A program made the position numbers and the translations under genes. Positions 43,701 to 50,800 of a stretch of DNA of 64,000 bases are shown piece by piece (the stretch's first letter is position 1; the number at the start of each line of letters is the position of its first letter). The stretch lies in contig NZ_CP029254.1 in NCBI RefSeq assembly GCF_003122365.1, positions 5,768,001-5,832,000 on the forward strand, given 5' to 3'. This DNA comes from Streptomyces spongiicola (lineage in GTDB: Bacteria > Actinomycetota > Actinomycetes > Streptomycetales > Streptomycetaceae). The notes beneath the pieces are model-generated. The model was given only the letters and a program-made list of their open reading frames with translations, was not told the DNA's origin and did not search any database.

Positions 43701-43733
43701 CTCCATGGCGAAGGTGAGTGTTTCGATGCTCAT
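40707..43733 (-). CDS. CHAT-domain protease with TPR-like repeats
   Basis: 1008 aa. Residues about 1-600 are helical TPR-like repeats (LTRAYNVTLMAEDVLPEGDP, RLDLAIRALREAAYGAPGYD and similar). The C-terminal third is a CHAT caspase-fold protease: PRLWWCPTGLFTLLPMHAAG, catalytic His in WAHFACHGRQD (about residue 874), catalytic Cys in FAFLSACETSRGG (about 917), and GFRDVVGTLWSIDD. Both catalytic residues are present. ATG 43733 follows AGGGGCGTC. Divergent from a zinc-ribbon/membrane-protein pair, a likely functional partner set. CHAT proteases in bacteria often act in defence or cell-death systems. Confidence 0.85.
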   Translation of the reverse strand: MSIETLTFAMEDRLAAFSASGDPAVLRGPEAQQLAERLYYAIDWLAPQTEKVETARAFNVAVLLASFHWQRFQYDGSDADAGRGGLFYKMVSQVAPHCVPTDLLEVFMEQGEPIRDTPTSQLTALTARGVNLLKEAEINGDARLLDDAVALCLFAVRANPRQDVVWAESLIMLGNVLTRRYEYTGDADSLTRAYNVTLMAEDVLPEGDPYRPKCFSTLGHIAIRLYEREGDLDRLDLAIRALREAAYGAPGYDQYRAAYLTNLATALSQHYGHTGRFESATEALEAQFEAVRTTPRDHPDLPSRLMNLAAALQGHPGTVPNGVDRHDEAAAHIRHALSLTTDGHPDRPRGLRLLAGVLQKRFTSKHDPRDLTDAVEAGRAAVEACGVGSYQRPYLLRGFAEALMAYADHFSAVDQLDEAIGALREADALLPKDHPYRRDTLMTLGYALRDRAGADPADREQALQALRDASSITSAPARDRAWAAVAAGYLAADSEDFTGAVESFTLALEQLELTAWRGLDRADRERLIAEHPNLVAHAAAVAVRADRAERAVELIEQGRGILLAQALEARTDHSELRALAPELDHRLRQVLDELDRLPDGSYSTAAEEVHERRRANDRRAALAREREEVLADIRKVSDLADFLRPRPFAKLLVAAERGPVVLLCASRYGCYALLLSGAGVQVLDLKLDERHVANRVIRFTRAVDGEPSPLRASEALVDGLSWLWAVVAKPVLEALGHTKPIGPGTEWPRLWWCPTGLFTLLPMHAAGHHRPESGGDAVLDRVVSSYTPTLRALLYTRTHPPKHPLTHPRPPSAREAARGLIVSMPSTPGWPDLPAAEQEARAVHRRHPDAELVTGPAATAPSVREALTHCSWAHFACHGRQDLGHPSRGALILHDGPLTLRDIVNLRLPHAQFAFLSACETSRGGIVLADEAISFATALQLAGFRDVVGTLWSIDDTLASDITDLVYEHMSRRPAPNPATALHAALHAVRAHHPDDVMGWAPYVHVGP

Positions 43734-43832
43734 GACGCCCCTGGGTGGCCGCGTGGAATGCCGCCGAACTCATGACTCACACGTATGACCAATGAGACTA
43801 TTCCGTGAAGGGCGTGTAGAGGGGGCGAACAG

Positions 43833-44183
43833 GTGGAACCCACCGCTGCGGACATCAGCGAACTCACGTGGATCTGCGATGACCTGCCGCAGCTGCGCAC
43901 ATGGGCGGCAAAGAAGGAGTGGGCCGTCGATCTGGACAGGGCCGTCGACGAGTTGCGCAACGGTACGCGGACGGCGGCAGCCGTGGCGGAAGAGGTCCGC
44001 CGACGCCTGGGCTGGCCGGTGCGGCGGCGGGGGTACGAGCCGGCACCCGGCCAGGCGCCCGCACCGCCACCGGCCGGCTTCTACACCTGTCCGGGCCGGC
44101 GCTGTTCACGTTGGAAGCACCGCGCGCCGGGCGGCCCGCTGCCCGAATGCGCCCTGTTCGGCGAGCCGATGTCCTTCGGATGA
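43833..44183 (+). CDS. Small protein with C-terminal zinc-ribbon-like motif
   Basis: 116 aa from GTG 43833 (GAGGGGG upstream). N-terminal helical part (ELTWICDDLPQLRTWAAKKE, AVDLDRAVDELRNG), then a Pro-rich linker and FYTCPGRRCSRWKHRAPGGP with LPECALFGEP, a possible C/H zinc site. Unknown family; ATGA overlap with the membrane protein suggests they work together, and the divergent CHAT protease may process one of them. Confidence 0.6.
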   Translation: MEPTAADISELTWICDDLPQLRTWAAKKEWAVDLDRAVDELRNGTRTAAAVAEEVRRRLGWPVRRRGYEPAPGQAPAPPPAGFYTCPGRRCSRWKHRAPGGPLPECALFGEPMSFG

Positions 44184-45055
44184 ACACCTTTCTGTCCGAG
44201 CTGGGCAAGAAGCTCGCCGAACGCTGGGTGAGCGTGCTGGCCCTGCCCGGCGCGCTCTTCACCGCCCTTGTGACGGCGGGGTCCGTGCTCGGGCACCGCG
44301 ACGCCCTGGACTGGCGGCGACTGGCCCGCGCCGCCGAGGACTTCATCGCCCACTTCGACCTCCGCCCGGTGCAGGCTGTCCTGCTGTCCGTGGTGATCCT
44401 GGGGGTCGGGGCCGGCATCGGGCTGCTGGCGCGCGGACTCGGCGGCGTGGTGGAGAGGGTGTGGTTGCTCTCAGGTCCGGTGTGGTTGACCGGCCGGCTC
44501 ATCCGACGACGCCAGGACCGGTGGCGTCGCGCGCACTCCGCGGTCGAGAGCGCATCCACGGACGAGCGTGTCTCCGAGGTCGACAGAGCCGCTCTCGCCG
44601 AAGCCCGCAACGCCATCGCGCTCACCCAGCCGGCCCGACCGACGTGGATCGGTGACCGGCTGCGAGGCGTGGGAGTCCGCGTCCACGGCCAGTACGGGCT
44701 CGACTTCCCGTACGCCTGGCCACGATTGTGGACCTTGCTGCCTGAAACCTGCCGCAACGATCTGATCGCGGCCCGCGCGGCACTGACCGGCGCGTCGATT
44801 CAGGGCGGCTGGGGCCTGCTCTACCTGTGCCTGGGTACACAGTGGTGGCCAGCGGCCCTGGTCGGCGCCGTTCTCCTGCTCATCGGCTGGCGACGCGGCC
44901 GGGAAGCGGCGACCAACCTGGCGGACCTCACTGAATCGGCCGTGGACTTGTACGCCGCCGACCTCGCGCTGTCGCTCGGTGTGGACCTTCCATCCGGCTA
45001 CCTCACACCTGCTCTGGGGAGGCAGATCAGCGAACGCCTCCGCAAAGGGACGTGA
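44180..45055 (+). CDS. Three-helix membrane protein, CHAT-locus partner
   Basis: 291 aa. Three hydrophobic regions: VSVLALPGALFTALVTAGSV (about 14-34), VQAVLLSVVILGVGAGIGLL (about 61-84) and LYLCLGTQWWPAALVGAVLLLI (about 215-240). A soluble middle contains RPTWIGDRLRGVGVRVHGQY. No family recognised. The membrane topology and coupling to the CHAT locus make it a candidate effector or sensor. Confidence 0.6.
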   Translation: MNTFLSELGKKLAERWVSVLALPGALFTALVTAGSVLGHRDALDWRRLARAAEDFIAHFDLRPVQAVLLSVVILGVGAGIGLLARGLGGVVERVWLLSGPVWLTGRLIRRRQDRWRRAHSAVESASTDERVSEVDRAALAEARNAIALTQPARPTWIGDRLRGVGVRVHGQYGLDFPYAWPRLWTLLPETCRNDLIAARAALTGASIQGGWGLLYLCLGTQWWPAALVGAVLLLIGWRRGREAATNLADLTESAVDLYAADLALSLGVDLPSGYLTPALGRQISERLRKGT

Positions 45056-45778
45056 GATATCGGACCGCACCACTGAAGCCCCATAAGTGGGACGAAAACA
45101 GCCTAGTACTACGGGACGCCGCGGCGGCCCGATCGCAGGACGTCGGCCTACGTGCCGCCCCGGGGGCCCGAAGACTCGCGGGTGAGTGGTTCGAAACACT
45201 TCTGATGTGCGGCCGGAAAGCATGCGGCCGCGAGCCCGGCGGCCGGCTGAGCCGCTGCGGCCCACGGCGCGGGAACTGGTGTGGAAGGGCTTGCTCAGGA
45301 GCCGACCCAGGATGCCGGGCGCCTTCCCTCACGGTGAGTTAGCCCGCGTCCAGCTTCGGCCCCGGCTCGGGCAGCAACGGTTCGATCAGCGACCCCCTCT
45401 GCGGCTGTGACGCTCATTCGACGCTCCGGGCGTCCGATAGCCTGCTGGCGGGACCGTAAACCCAGGCTGACCTGCACGTTCTCCCCCGATGGCACATCGT
45501 GACATGTTTCCGATGACCTCGCACGTGGAGTGCGTGGCGATTCTTGAGCCTGCTGAAAAGGGCCGCTGACCTGCTAGTTTGCTGATCGTACAGTTTCGGG
45601 TGGGTCGCGCCCACATGTTTCCATGGGCATACGACGTGAACGTGCGTCGCTTGTCGGGCAAAAACTTCTGACCTGCGGTTTCGACCAGGGAACGGGGGGA
45701 TCGCAGTGATGAAGTCCCCCCGTCGGCTGGACGGCTTGCTACTGGGACGGACAGTCCCGGAGGAAACAGTCACAGGTA
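45056..45778. other. Gene-free stretch with second repeat copy
   Basis: No supported ORF above 60 codons. Holds TGACGCTC (45408), the second VECVAILEP micro-ORF, three TGACCTGC motifs and a 9-bp hairpin at 45692-45723 (ACGGGGGGA / TCCCCCCGT with a 14-nt loop). Confidence 0.5.
45513..45569 (+). CDS. Conserved 18-aa micro-ORF, copy 2
   Basis: Encodes MTSHVECVAILEPAEKGR. In-frame codons upstream (DMFP) parallel those of copy 1 (DIFP) and copy 3 (DVFS), so the conserved reading frame may begin earlier. TGACCTGC occurs about 55 bp before and directly after it, as in the other copies. Confidence 0.4.
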   Translation: MTSHVECVAILEPAEKGR

Positions 45779-45915
45779 GTGAGCAAGAAGAGCAATACGA
45801 GTAAGCGGTACACGGCCGAGTTCAAGCGGGACGCGGTCGCCTTGGCGTTGTCCTCGGAGAAGACAGTCACCGAGGTGGCGAGGGATCCTGGCGTGAGTCC
45901 GGAAGGGCTGCGCAG
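45779..45915 (+). pseudogene. IS3-type transposase OrfA fragment
   Basis: From GTG 45779: SKKSNTSKRYTAEFKRDAVA, LALSSEKTVTEVARDPGVSP, EGLRRF. This is the N-terminal HTH of an IS3-family OrfA; homology stops after about 45 residues and no OrfB follows. GGAGG lies about 20 nt upstream. Confidence 0.7.
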
Positions 45916-46039
45916 GTTCTTGCGCTCGGCGCCGGCCGGGTGCTGCGGCATTGGATGCGTCAGGCGGGGGGCCGGTTCTGCTGCACGATCGGGATGCATC
46001 GCTCATCGAGCGCTCGGGCGCAATAGACATACATCATTG

Positions 46040-46065
46040 TGGTACATACGCTAGTCTTGGTACAT
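46040..46065 (+). promoter_or_regulatory. TGGTACAT direct repeat at VapB start
   Basis: TGGTACAT occurs at 46040-46047 and 46058-46065, the second overlapping the ATG. An 18-bp period places both on roughly the same helix face, fitting an operator for the ribbon-helix-helix antitoxin. The TAGTCT six bases before ATG could be a -10 box for a leaderless mRNA. Confidence 0.4.
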
Positions 46066-46324
46066 GTCGATGAAGCGCACTAATGTCTACGCCGATCCGG
46101 AAGACCTCGCGATCATCAAAGAGGCTGCGAAGCGGCGCGGTATCAGCGAGGCCGAGATCATCCGCCAGGGCATCCATCTCGCGGCCATGGCCAACCGTGT
46201 ATGGGACGAGCCTCTCTTCTCCCGCACCTTCCGGGGAGCGGGACGCACTCCCGGTAAGCCTGACGTGCGTGACGCTGTCGCCGACGCGGTGCGCCGCGAG
46301 ACCGGGACCGGGACCGCTGCGTGA
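46064..46324 (+). CDS. VapB-type ribbon-helix-helix antitoxin
   Basis: 86 aa. Ribbon-helix-helix DNA-binding N-terminus (MKRTNVYADPEDLAIIKEAA, KRRGISEAEIIRQGI), then a tail that would wrap the toxin. ATG 46064; 46070 is possible. Stop overlaps the toxin start as GTGA. Neutralises the PIN toxin and represses its own promoter in known systems. Confidence 0.85.
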   Translation: MSMKRTNVYADPEDLAIIKEAAKRRGISEAEIIRQGIHLAAMANRVWDEPLFSRTFRGAGRTPGKPDVRDAVADAVRRETGTGTAA

Positions 46325-46764
46325 TCGTCGTCATCGCGGACACCTCCGGGCTGCTTGCGGCGCTCGACTCCGGCCACCCCGAGCACCAGGCGTCGAACGA
46401 AGCCATCATGGTTGCCGGGCTCCTGGTGATGTCCCCGCTGCTGCTCGCGGAGATCGACCACGTCGCCACGCGCGAGCTCGGTCGTGAAGCGGCCCTCAGC
46501 GCGGTCGACGACATCCGCCACTGGGTGCGCCGAGGCCGCGTCGTTCTGCCCGAGATCACGGAGGATCACCTGGGTGTCGCCCAGTCGGTGCGCGCCCGCT
46601 GTCGCGACTTGGACCTGGACCTCGCGGATGCGGTGAACGTGGCCCTTGCCGCTGAGTACGACACCGACGCGGTACTCACGCTCGACCGTCGCGATTTCCG
46701 GGCTGTGCGCCCGTTGGGCCGGCACAAGGCGTTCCGGGTGCTGCCCGACGACCTTCCGATCTGA
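46321..46764 (+). CDS. VapC-type PIN-domain RNase toxin
   Basis: 147 aa, GTG start. PIN acidic residues: Asp in VVIADTSGLLAAL, Glu in LLLAEIDHVATREL, Asp in LDLADAVNVALA and Asp in LTLDRRDFRAV, so the active site is complete. Single-strand RNA endonuclease in known VapC proteins. Intact with its antitoxin. Confidence 0.87.
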   Translation: MIVVIADTSGLLAALDSGHPEHQASNEAIMVAGLLVMSPLLLAEIDHVATRELGREAALSAVDDIRHWVRRGRVVLPEITEDHLGVAQSVRARCRDLDLDLADAVNVALAAEYDTDAVLTLDRRDFRAVRPLGRHKAFRVLPDDLPI

Positions 46765-47133
46765 TGTTGGATCTGTCCGGCTGTGTCGTCAGATTCCGTT
46801 GGTCGTGACGCTCGCATGACGCTCGCGGCGCGCGTGGACTCTCCGATGAGGCGGGAAGACCTATCTGACCTGCAGTTTCCCGGATGCGGTTCCGGCTGAC
46901 GTCTTTTCGATGACGCACCACGTGGAGTGCGTGGCGATTCTCGAACCGGTGCGGGAAGGCGTTTGACCTGCGGCTTCCTGGGCCTTCAGGTGGGGCAGGA
47001 CGTGCTCGACCTGTTTCCCGAAGCGCACGACGGCGAGCGCCTCTTCGGCCTGTGGAGTGGCTGTCCGACCGCTGCCGGAGGAGCGCGATGGTTCCGCGCC
47101 CGCCGATCCGCAGTCCCCGGGCCGGCGGGCGGG
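46765..47133. other. Gene-free stretch with third repeat copy
   Basis: No supported ORF apart from the micro-ORF. Holds the TGACGCTC doublet (46806, 46817), TGACCTGC motifs and the third VECVAILEP copy directly after vapC. Confidence 0.45.
46910..46966 (+). CDS. Conserved 18-aa micro-ORF, copy 3
   Basis: Encodes MTHHVECVAILEPVREGV. It is the most diverged copy at DNA level yet keeps HVECVAILEP. The tail differs but keeps the length: all three ORFs have 19 codons including TGA. Confidence 0.4.
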   Translation: MTHHVECVAILEPVREGV

Positions 47134-47673
47134 CTACGAGATCTCGTCGGCGCGTGTCCTTGTGGAATCGGGGGGCTGCCGGGGTTCCGGCATGCCGGGA
47201 GATGCGGAGACGCTCCGCAGCCCCCTTGGGGCTGCACCCCACGGCCGGCGGAGCCCCATCGCCTTCTGGGCCGCAGACACCATGTCGTGGCGTCCCGCCG
47301 ACGCCGCCGCCAGCGCCTCCGCTCGCTCGGAAGCGGACCCCGCGTCCTTCACTGCGCGCTGTAGCCGGAGGAGCGCCTCGCCGGCGCGCACCACGTCGGG
47401 GGGCGACAGCAGACGTAGCCGCGTCAGCTGATTGCGCATCTCGCCGTACTGCCCGTCCATCGCCTCGGCCGACGAGGTGTCGGGCGGGGGCGCCGACATC
47501 TTCGCGAGGTCGGAATGCTGCCAACTCGCCGCCAGGAACGCTACGAAAGCGTCCGTCAGGGCCTCGCGCGCCCACTGGCGCTTCTCCCTGCGTCCCCCGA
47601 CGACCGTCGTCACCATCAGCGTGGCGACACTTGTCACCGCTGCGGCCCACGCCGCGTACCCACCCGCGTCCAT
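47134..47673 (-). CDS. Small membrane-anchored hypothetical protein
   Basis: 179 aa from ATG 47673 (GGGGTG upstream). One N-terminal membrane helix (YAAWAAAVTSVATLMVTTVV), then a basic stretch (GGRREKRQWAREALTDAF) and a helical soluble part (EMRNQLTRLRLLSPPDVVRA). A common but uncharacterised Streptomyces type. Divergent from the SAMD9-like gene. Confidence 0.6.
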   Translation of the reverse strand: MDAGGYAAWAAAVTSVATLMVTTVVGGRREKRQWAREALTDAFVAFLAASWQHSDLAKMSAPPPDTSSAEAMDGQYGEMRNQLTRLRLLSPPDVVRAGEALLRLQRAVKDAGSASERAEALAAASAGRHDMVSAAQKAMGLRRPWGAAPRGLRSVSASPGMPEPRQPPDSTRTRADEIS

Positions 47674-47804
47674 CACCCCAGTATTCTCGACCGCGTCCCG
47701 CTGTCCAACTTGAGTAGACGCCTCCGGAGCCACCTCGCACGATGGTGGTCAAGTCGCCCCGAACACCGGATGGTCAAGAGGCCAAGGATCTACGATCGGG
47801 AGGT

Positions 47805-50800
47805 ATGACGCGCCTCTTCGAGCAGGACGGTACCGGCACCGTGGACGAGGAGGAGGTGAAGCGGCGGGAACGGGTGGCACAGATCGTCGAGCGTGAGCTG
47901 GGCACACCCGTGAAGATCACGTACCTGGACGACTTCGCCGACGGATTCACGGCTGCCCGGGTCACCCGCTGCGACCTGATGACCGAGGGCCGGGCGCGTC
48001 TGGAGGGCCAGTACATCCTGAAGGTGTCGGACGACCCCAACGACCGTCAGAGCGAGGCACACCGGCTTTTCACCGAGAGGCTTGTCCCCTTCGCCGATCG
48101 GCGCGTGCCGCCCCTGGAACTCTCCGGGCACGACGAACAACTGCGTGTCGACATCTACAAAGTCGCCGGTGAGACGCGTGGCGTGCGCCCGGCCCGGGTG
48201 GCGACGACTGCGGTCTCGATCGACGCGCTGTCGGAAGTGAGCCGTGAACTGCTGGAAGCGCAGTTCGGGAACTACGCCGGCGGCCGGCCCATGACGGTCC
48301 GGCAGACCCTTGAATCTTGGATGGGAGCGGGGTTCTTCGCCGGCCAGAAGGGGGAGGCGCTTCACGAGGCTCGGCGTTTGGCCGAAATCGCCGGTCCCAC
48401 GTTCGCCTTCTCCACTCAGATGCTGCCCGACCCCGTATCCGTACTGGAGCAGGACAACGAACTCTCCGACGAGACCGAGTTCGTCATGCTGGGTTACAAC
48501 CACGGCGACCTGCACACACGCAACATCCTCCTGGACGGGGCGAGTGCGGAGGACGTGGCGTACTGGCTGATCGACATCGCCTGGGACGGCGACGCGCCGC
48601 TTCTGTACGACCATGCCTATCTGGAGACGGCCACTCTGCTCGTCGGGCAGCAGCTGCTGAGGCAGCAACTCCCGCTCGAAATCCTCCAGGACTGTGACCT
48701 CCGCGACCCGAGAAGGGCCGGGCCCCTTGCGTGGGAAGGCAACGTCAGGCTCGTCGAGAGCATCCGCCGGGGCAAGGACGAAGCGATCGAGGCGTTCCAG
48801 CCAGCCCGCAAGGAATCGCTCAGGCATCAGTACCTGGTCGCGCGGCTCGGCGCCGCGCTGAACTACGCGGCCAAGCGGCGGTCACCGGCGGAGCAGCGTG
48901 TCACGGCGTACCGGCTGGCCGGATGGGCTACGCATCGTCTCCTCACCGAATATCATCCCGAACTCCTGGCACGGGTCCTGGCTGACGCGCACCAGCCGCA
49001 GACCTCCGCGCCGGGCAGCGCGGTCGCGACGGTCGGCGCGAAGGCGGCCGCAGAGGAGATGGCGGAGCAGGTCAAGCCGTTCATCGCGGACACGCAGAAC
49101 GGGTTCGACCGCTTCCTTGTCGTCGAGAACGGTGTGACACACGAGGACCTCGCCCGCCTGCCCGACCACCGATGGTCGGTCATCATCGATCTCAACCCCG
49201 ACAGCGAGACGACCGGCCTCGCCCACGGATTCGACTCGGAGACGGCCGAGCACCAGATCGTCGTCTCGGGCCGGCACGGGGCGCCGGCGCCCGGCCGCAA
49301 CACGGTGTCATGGTTGATGGCGGGTGGCCGGGAGCGCCTGGGCGAACAAGCGCCGCCGGACTTCCGGAGCTGGCGCTTCATCTATCAGGATCTCGTCCGC
49401 GAGGTCCTTGAGCGGCACAGCAGGAACAGCGTCAACCGTGTGGCAGCGGTCATGTGCCTCACCGCCGGAGACGAGCCGGACCGACGCGCGGAGCGCGTGC
49501 TGGAGTTTATCGACGACCTCTATGAACCGCCGGTGCAGGTCCTTCGCGCCAGCCCCGGCGACGGACGGTTCGAGGCTCTCCTCAGCGTCTTCGCGGATAC
49601 CGGAGCCCTGACGCGCCCCGAACGACTCGCCACGCTCCCCGGCGCGAAGGGGCCGATCCGCTTCTCTCGCCCCTGGCTCGCCGAACTGGAAGCCGACCTC
49701 GTCGTTCTGCACTCCCAGATCCTGGATGAGGAACTGCACGACCAGGCGGTCGATGCTTTCTGGCGGGGCCGCCCGGCGAACTGGCTGGACCTCGATGCCG
49801 GTCAGGACGTCCCCCGGACACTGCAGCCTTCGTTGCAGGCGGCGATCGCCGATGTCCTGGGGCGTCAGAGCTCGGCCAGCTTCGAACTGTTCCACGCGCC
49901 CGGCGCGGGCGGCACCACGCTGGCCCGGCGTATCGCCTGGGACTTACACCGCGAACATCCGGTGCTGCTGCTGCGTCACTACAGCCCGGACACGGTCGAG
50001 CGCGTCGACAGCGTCTACCGCCGCACCGAGCGATCGCTCGTGCTGGTGGCGGAGAGCGCCGATGTGGGGCAGAGCGAGCGGGAGGACCTCTACCGCAAGC
50101 TGCACGAGCGCAACACCCCGGTCGTGGTGCTCTGGGTGACGCGGAGCAACGACCCGGCGCCGGACGAGAGGGGGAGGCACTCCAGCAACGTCATGTACCG
50201 GCTGGCCGAGCCGATGACCCGCGAGGAGGCGCGCGGGTTCCGCAACAGCTTCGGCCCCCGCGCCCGCACTCCCAGGGCGAAGGCTGCGGTGGAGACGCTT
50301 GTCCCCTACGACGTACCGGACCAACAGGTGACCCCGTTCTACTTCGGCTTGTGCGCCTTCGAGACGGAGTTCTCGGGCACGGCGAGGTACGTGGAGAGCC
50401 ACGTCAACCAGTTCACCGAGGAGCAGCGGCGCGTGGCCGCCTACCTGGCCCTCGTCTCCCGGTACGGACAGATCGGGTTGCCGTACTCGCTGGTCCGCCG
50501 GTGGATCACCGGGGAGTGGGGCGGGCATGCCGCGTCCATCGCGGAGTACACGGCCGACCTTGAGAGCGTCCTCGGCGCGGACCTTCGGCACTTGGTCGTC
50601 GAGGACAATCGGCAACTGCGCATCCTGCACCCGTCCATCGCCGACACCCTCCTGGAGGTGCTGCTTGAGGCGAGGACGGGGGACGCCAGGTGGCCGTCGA
50701 GGCTGGCGAACACGGCGATCGAGTTCATCGGACAGCTGGTCGGTCACCTCGGGTCCGCCAACGTGGGGACGCGGGCGATCCTCGACAACCTCTTCATCCG

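Noticed and set aside
36498..46966. CRISPR-like interpretation of the repeated TGACCTGC blocks
   Set aside because: Only two or three copies per place, irregular spacing, no unique equal-length spacers and no cas genes.
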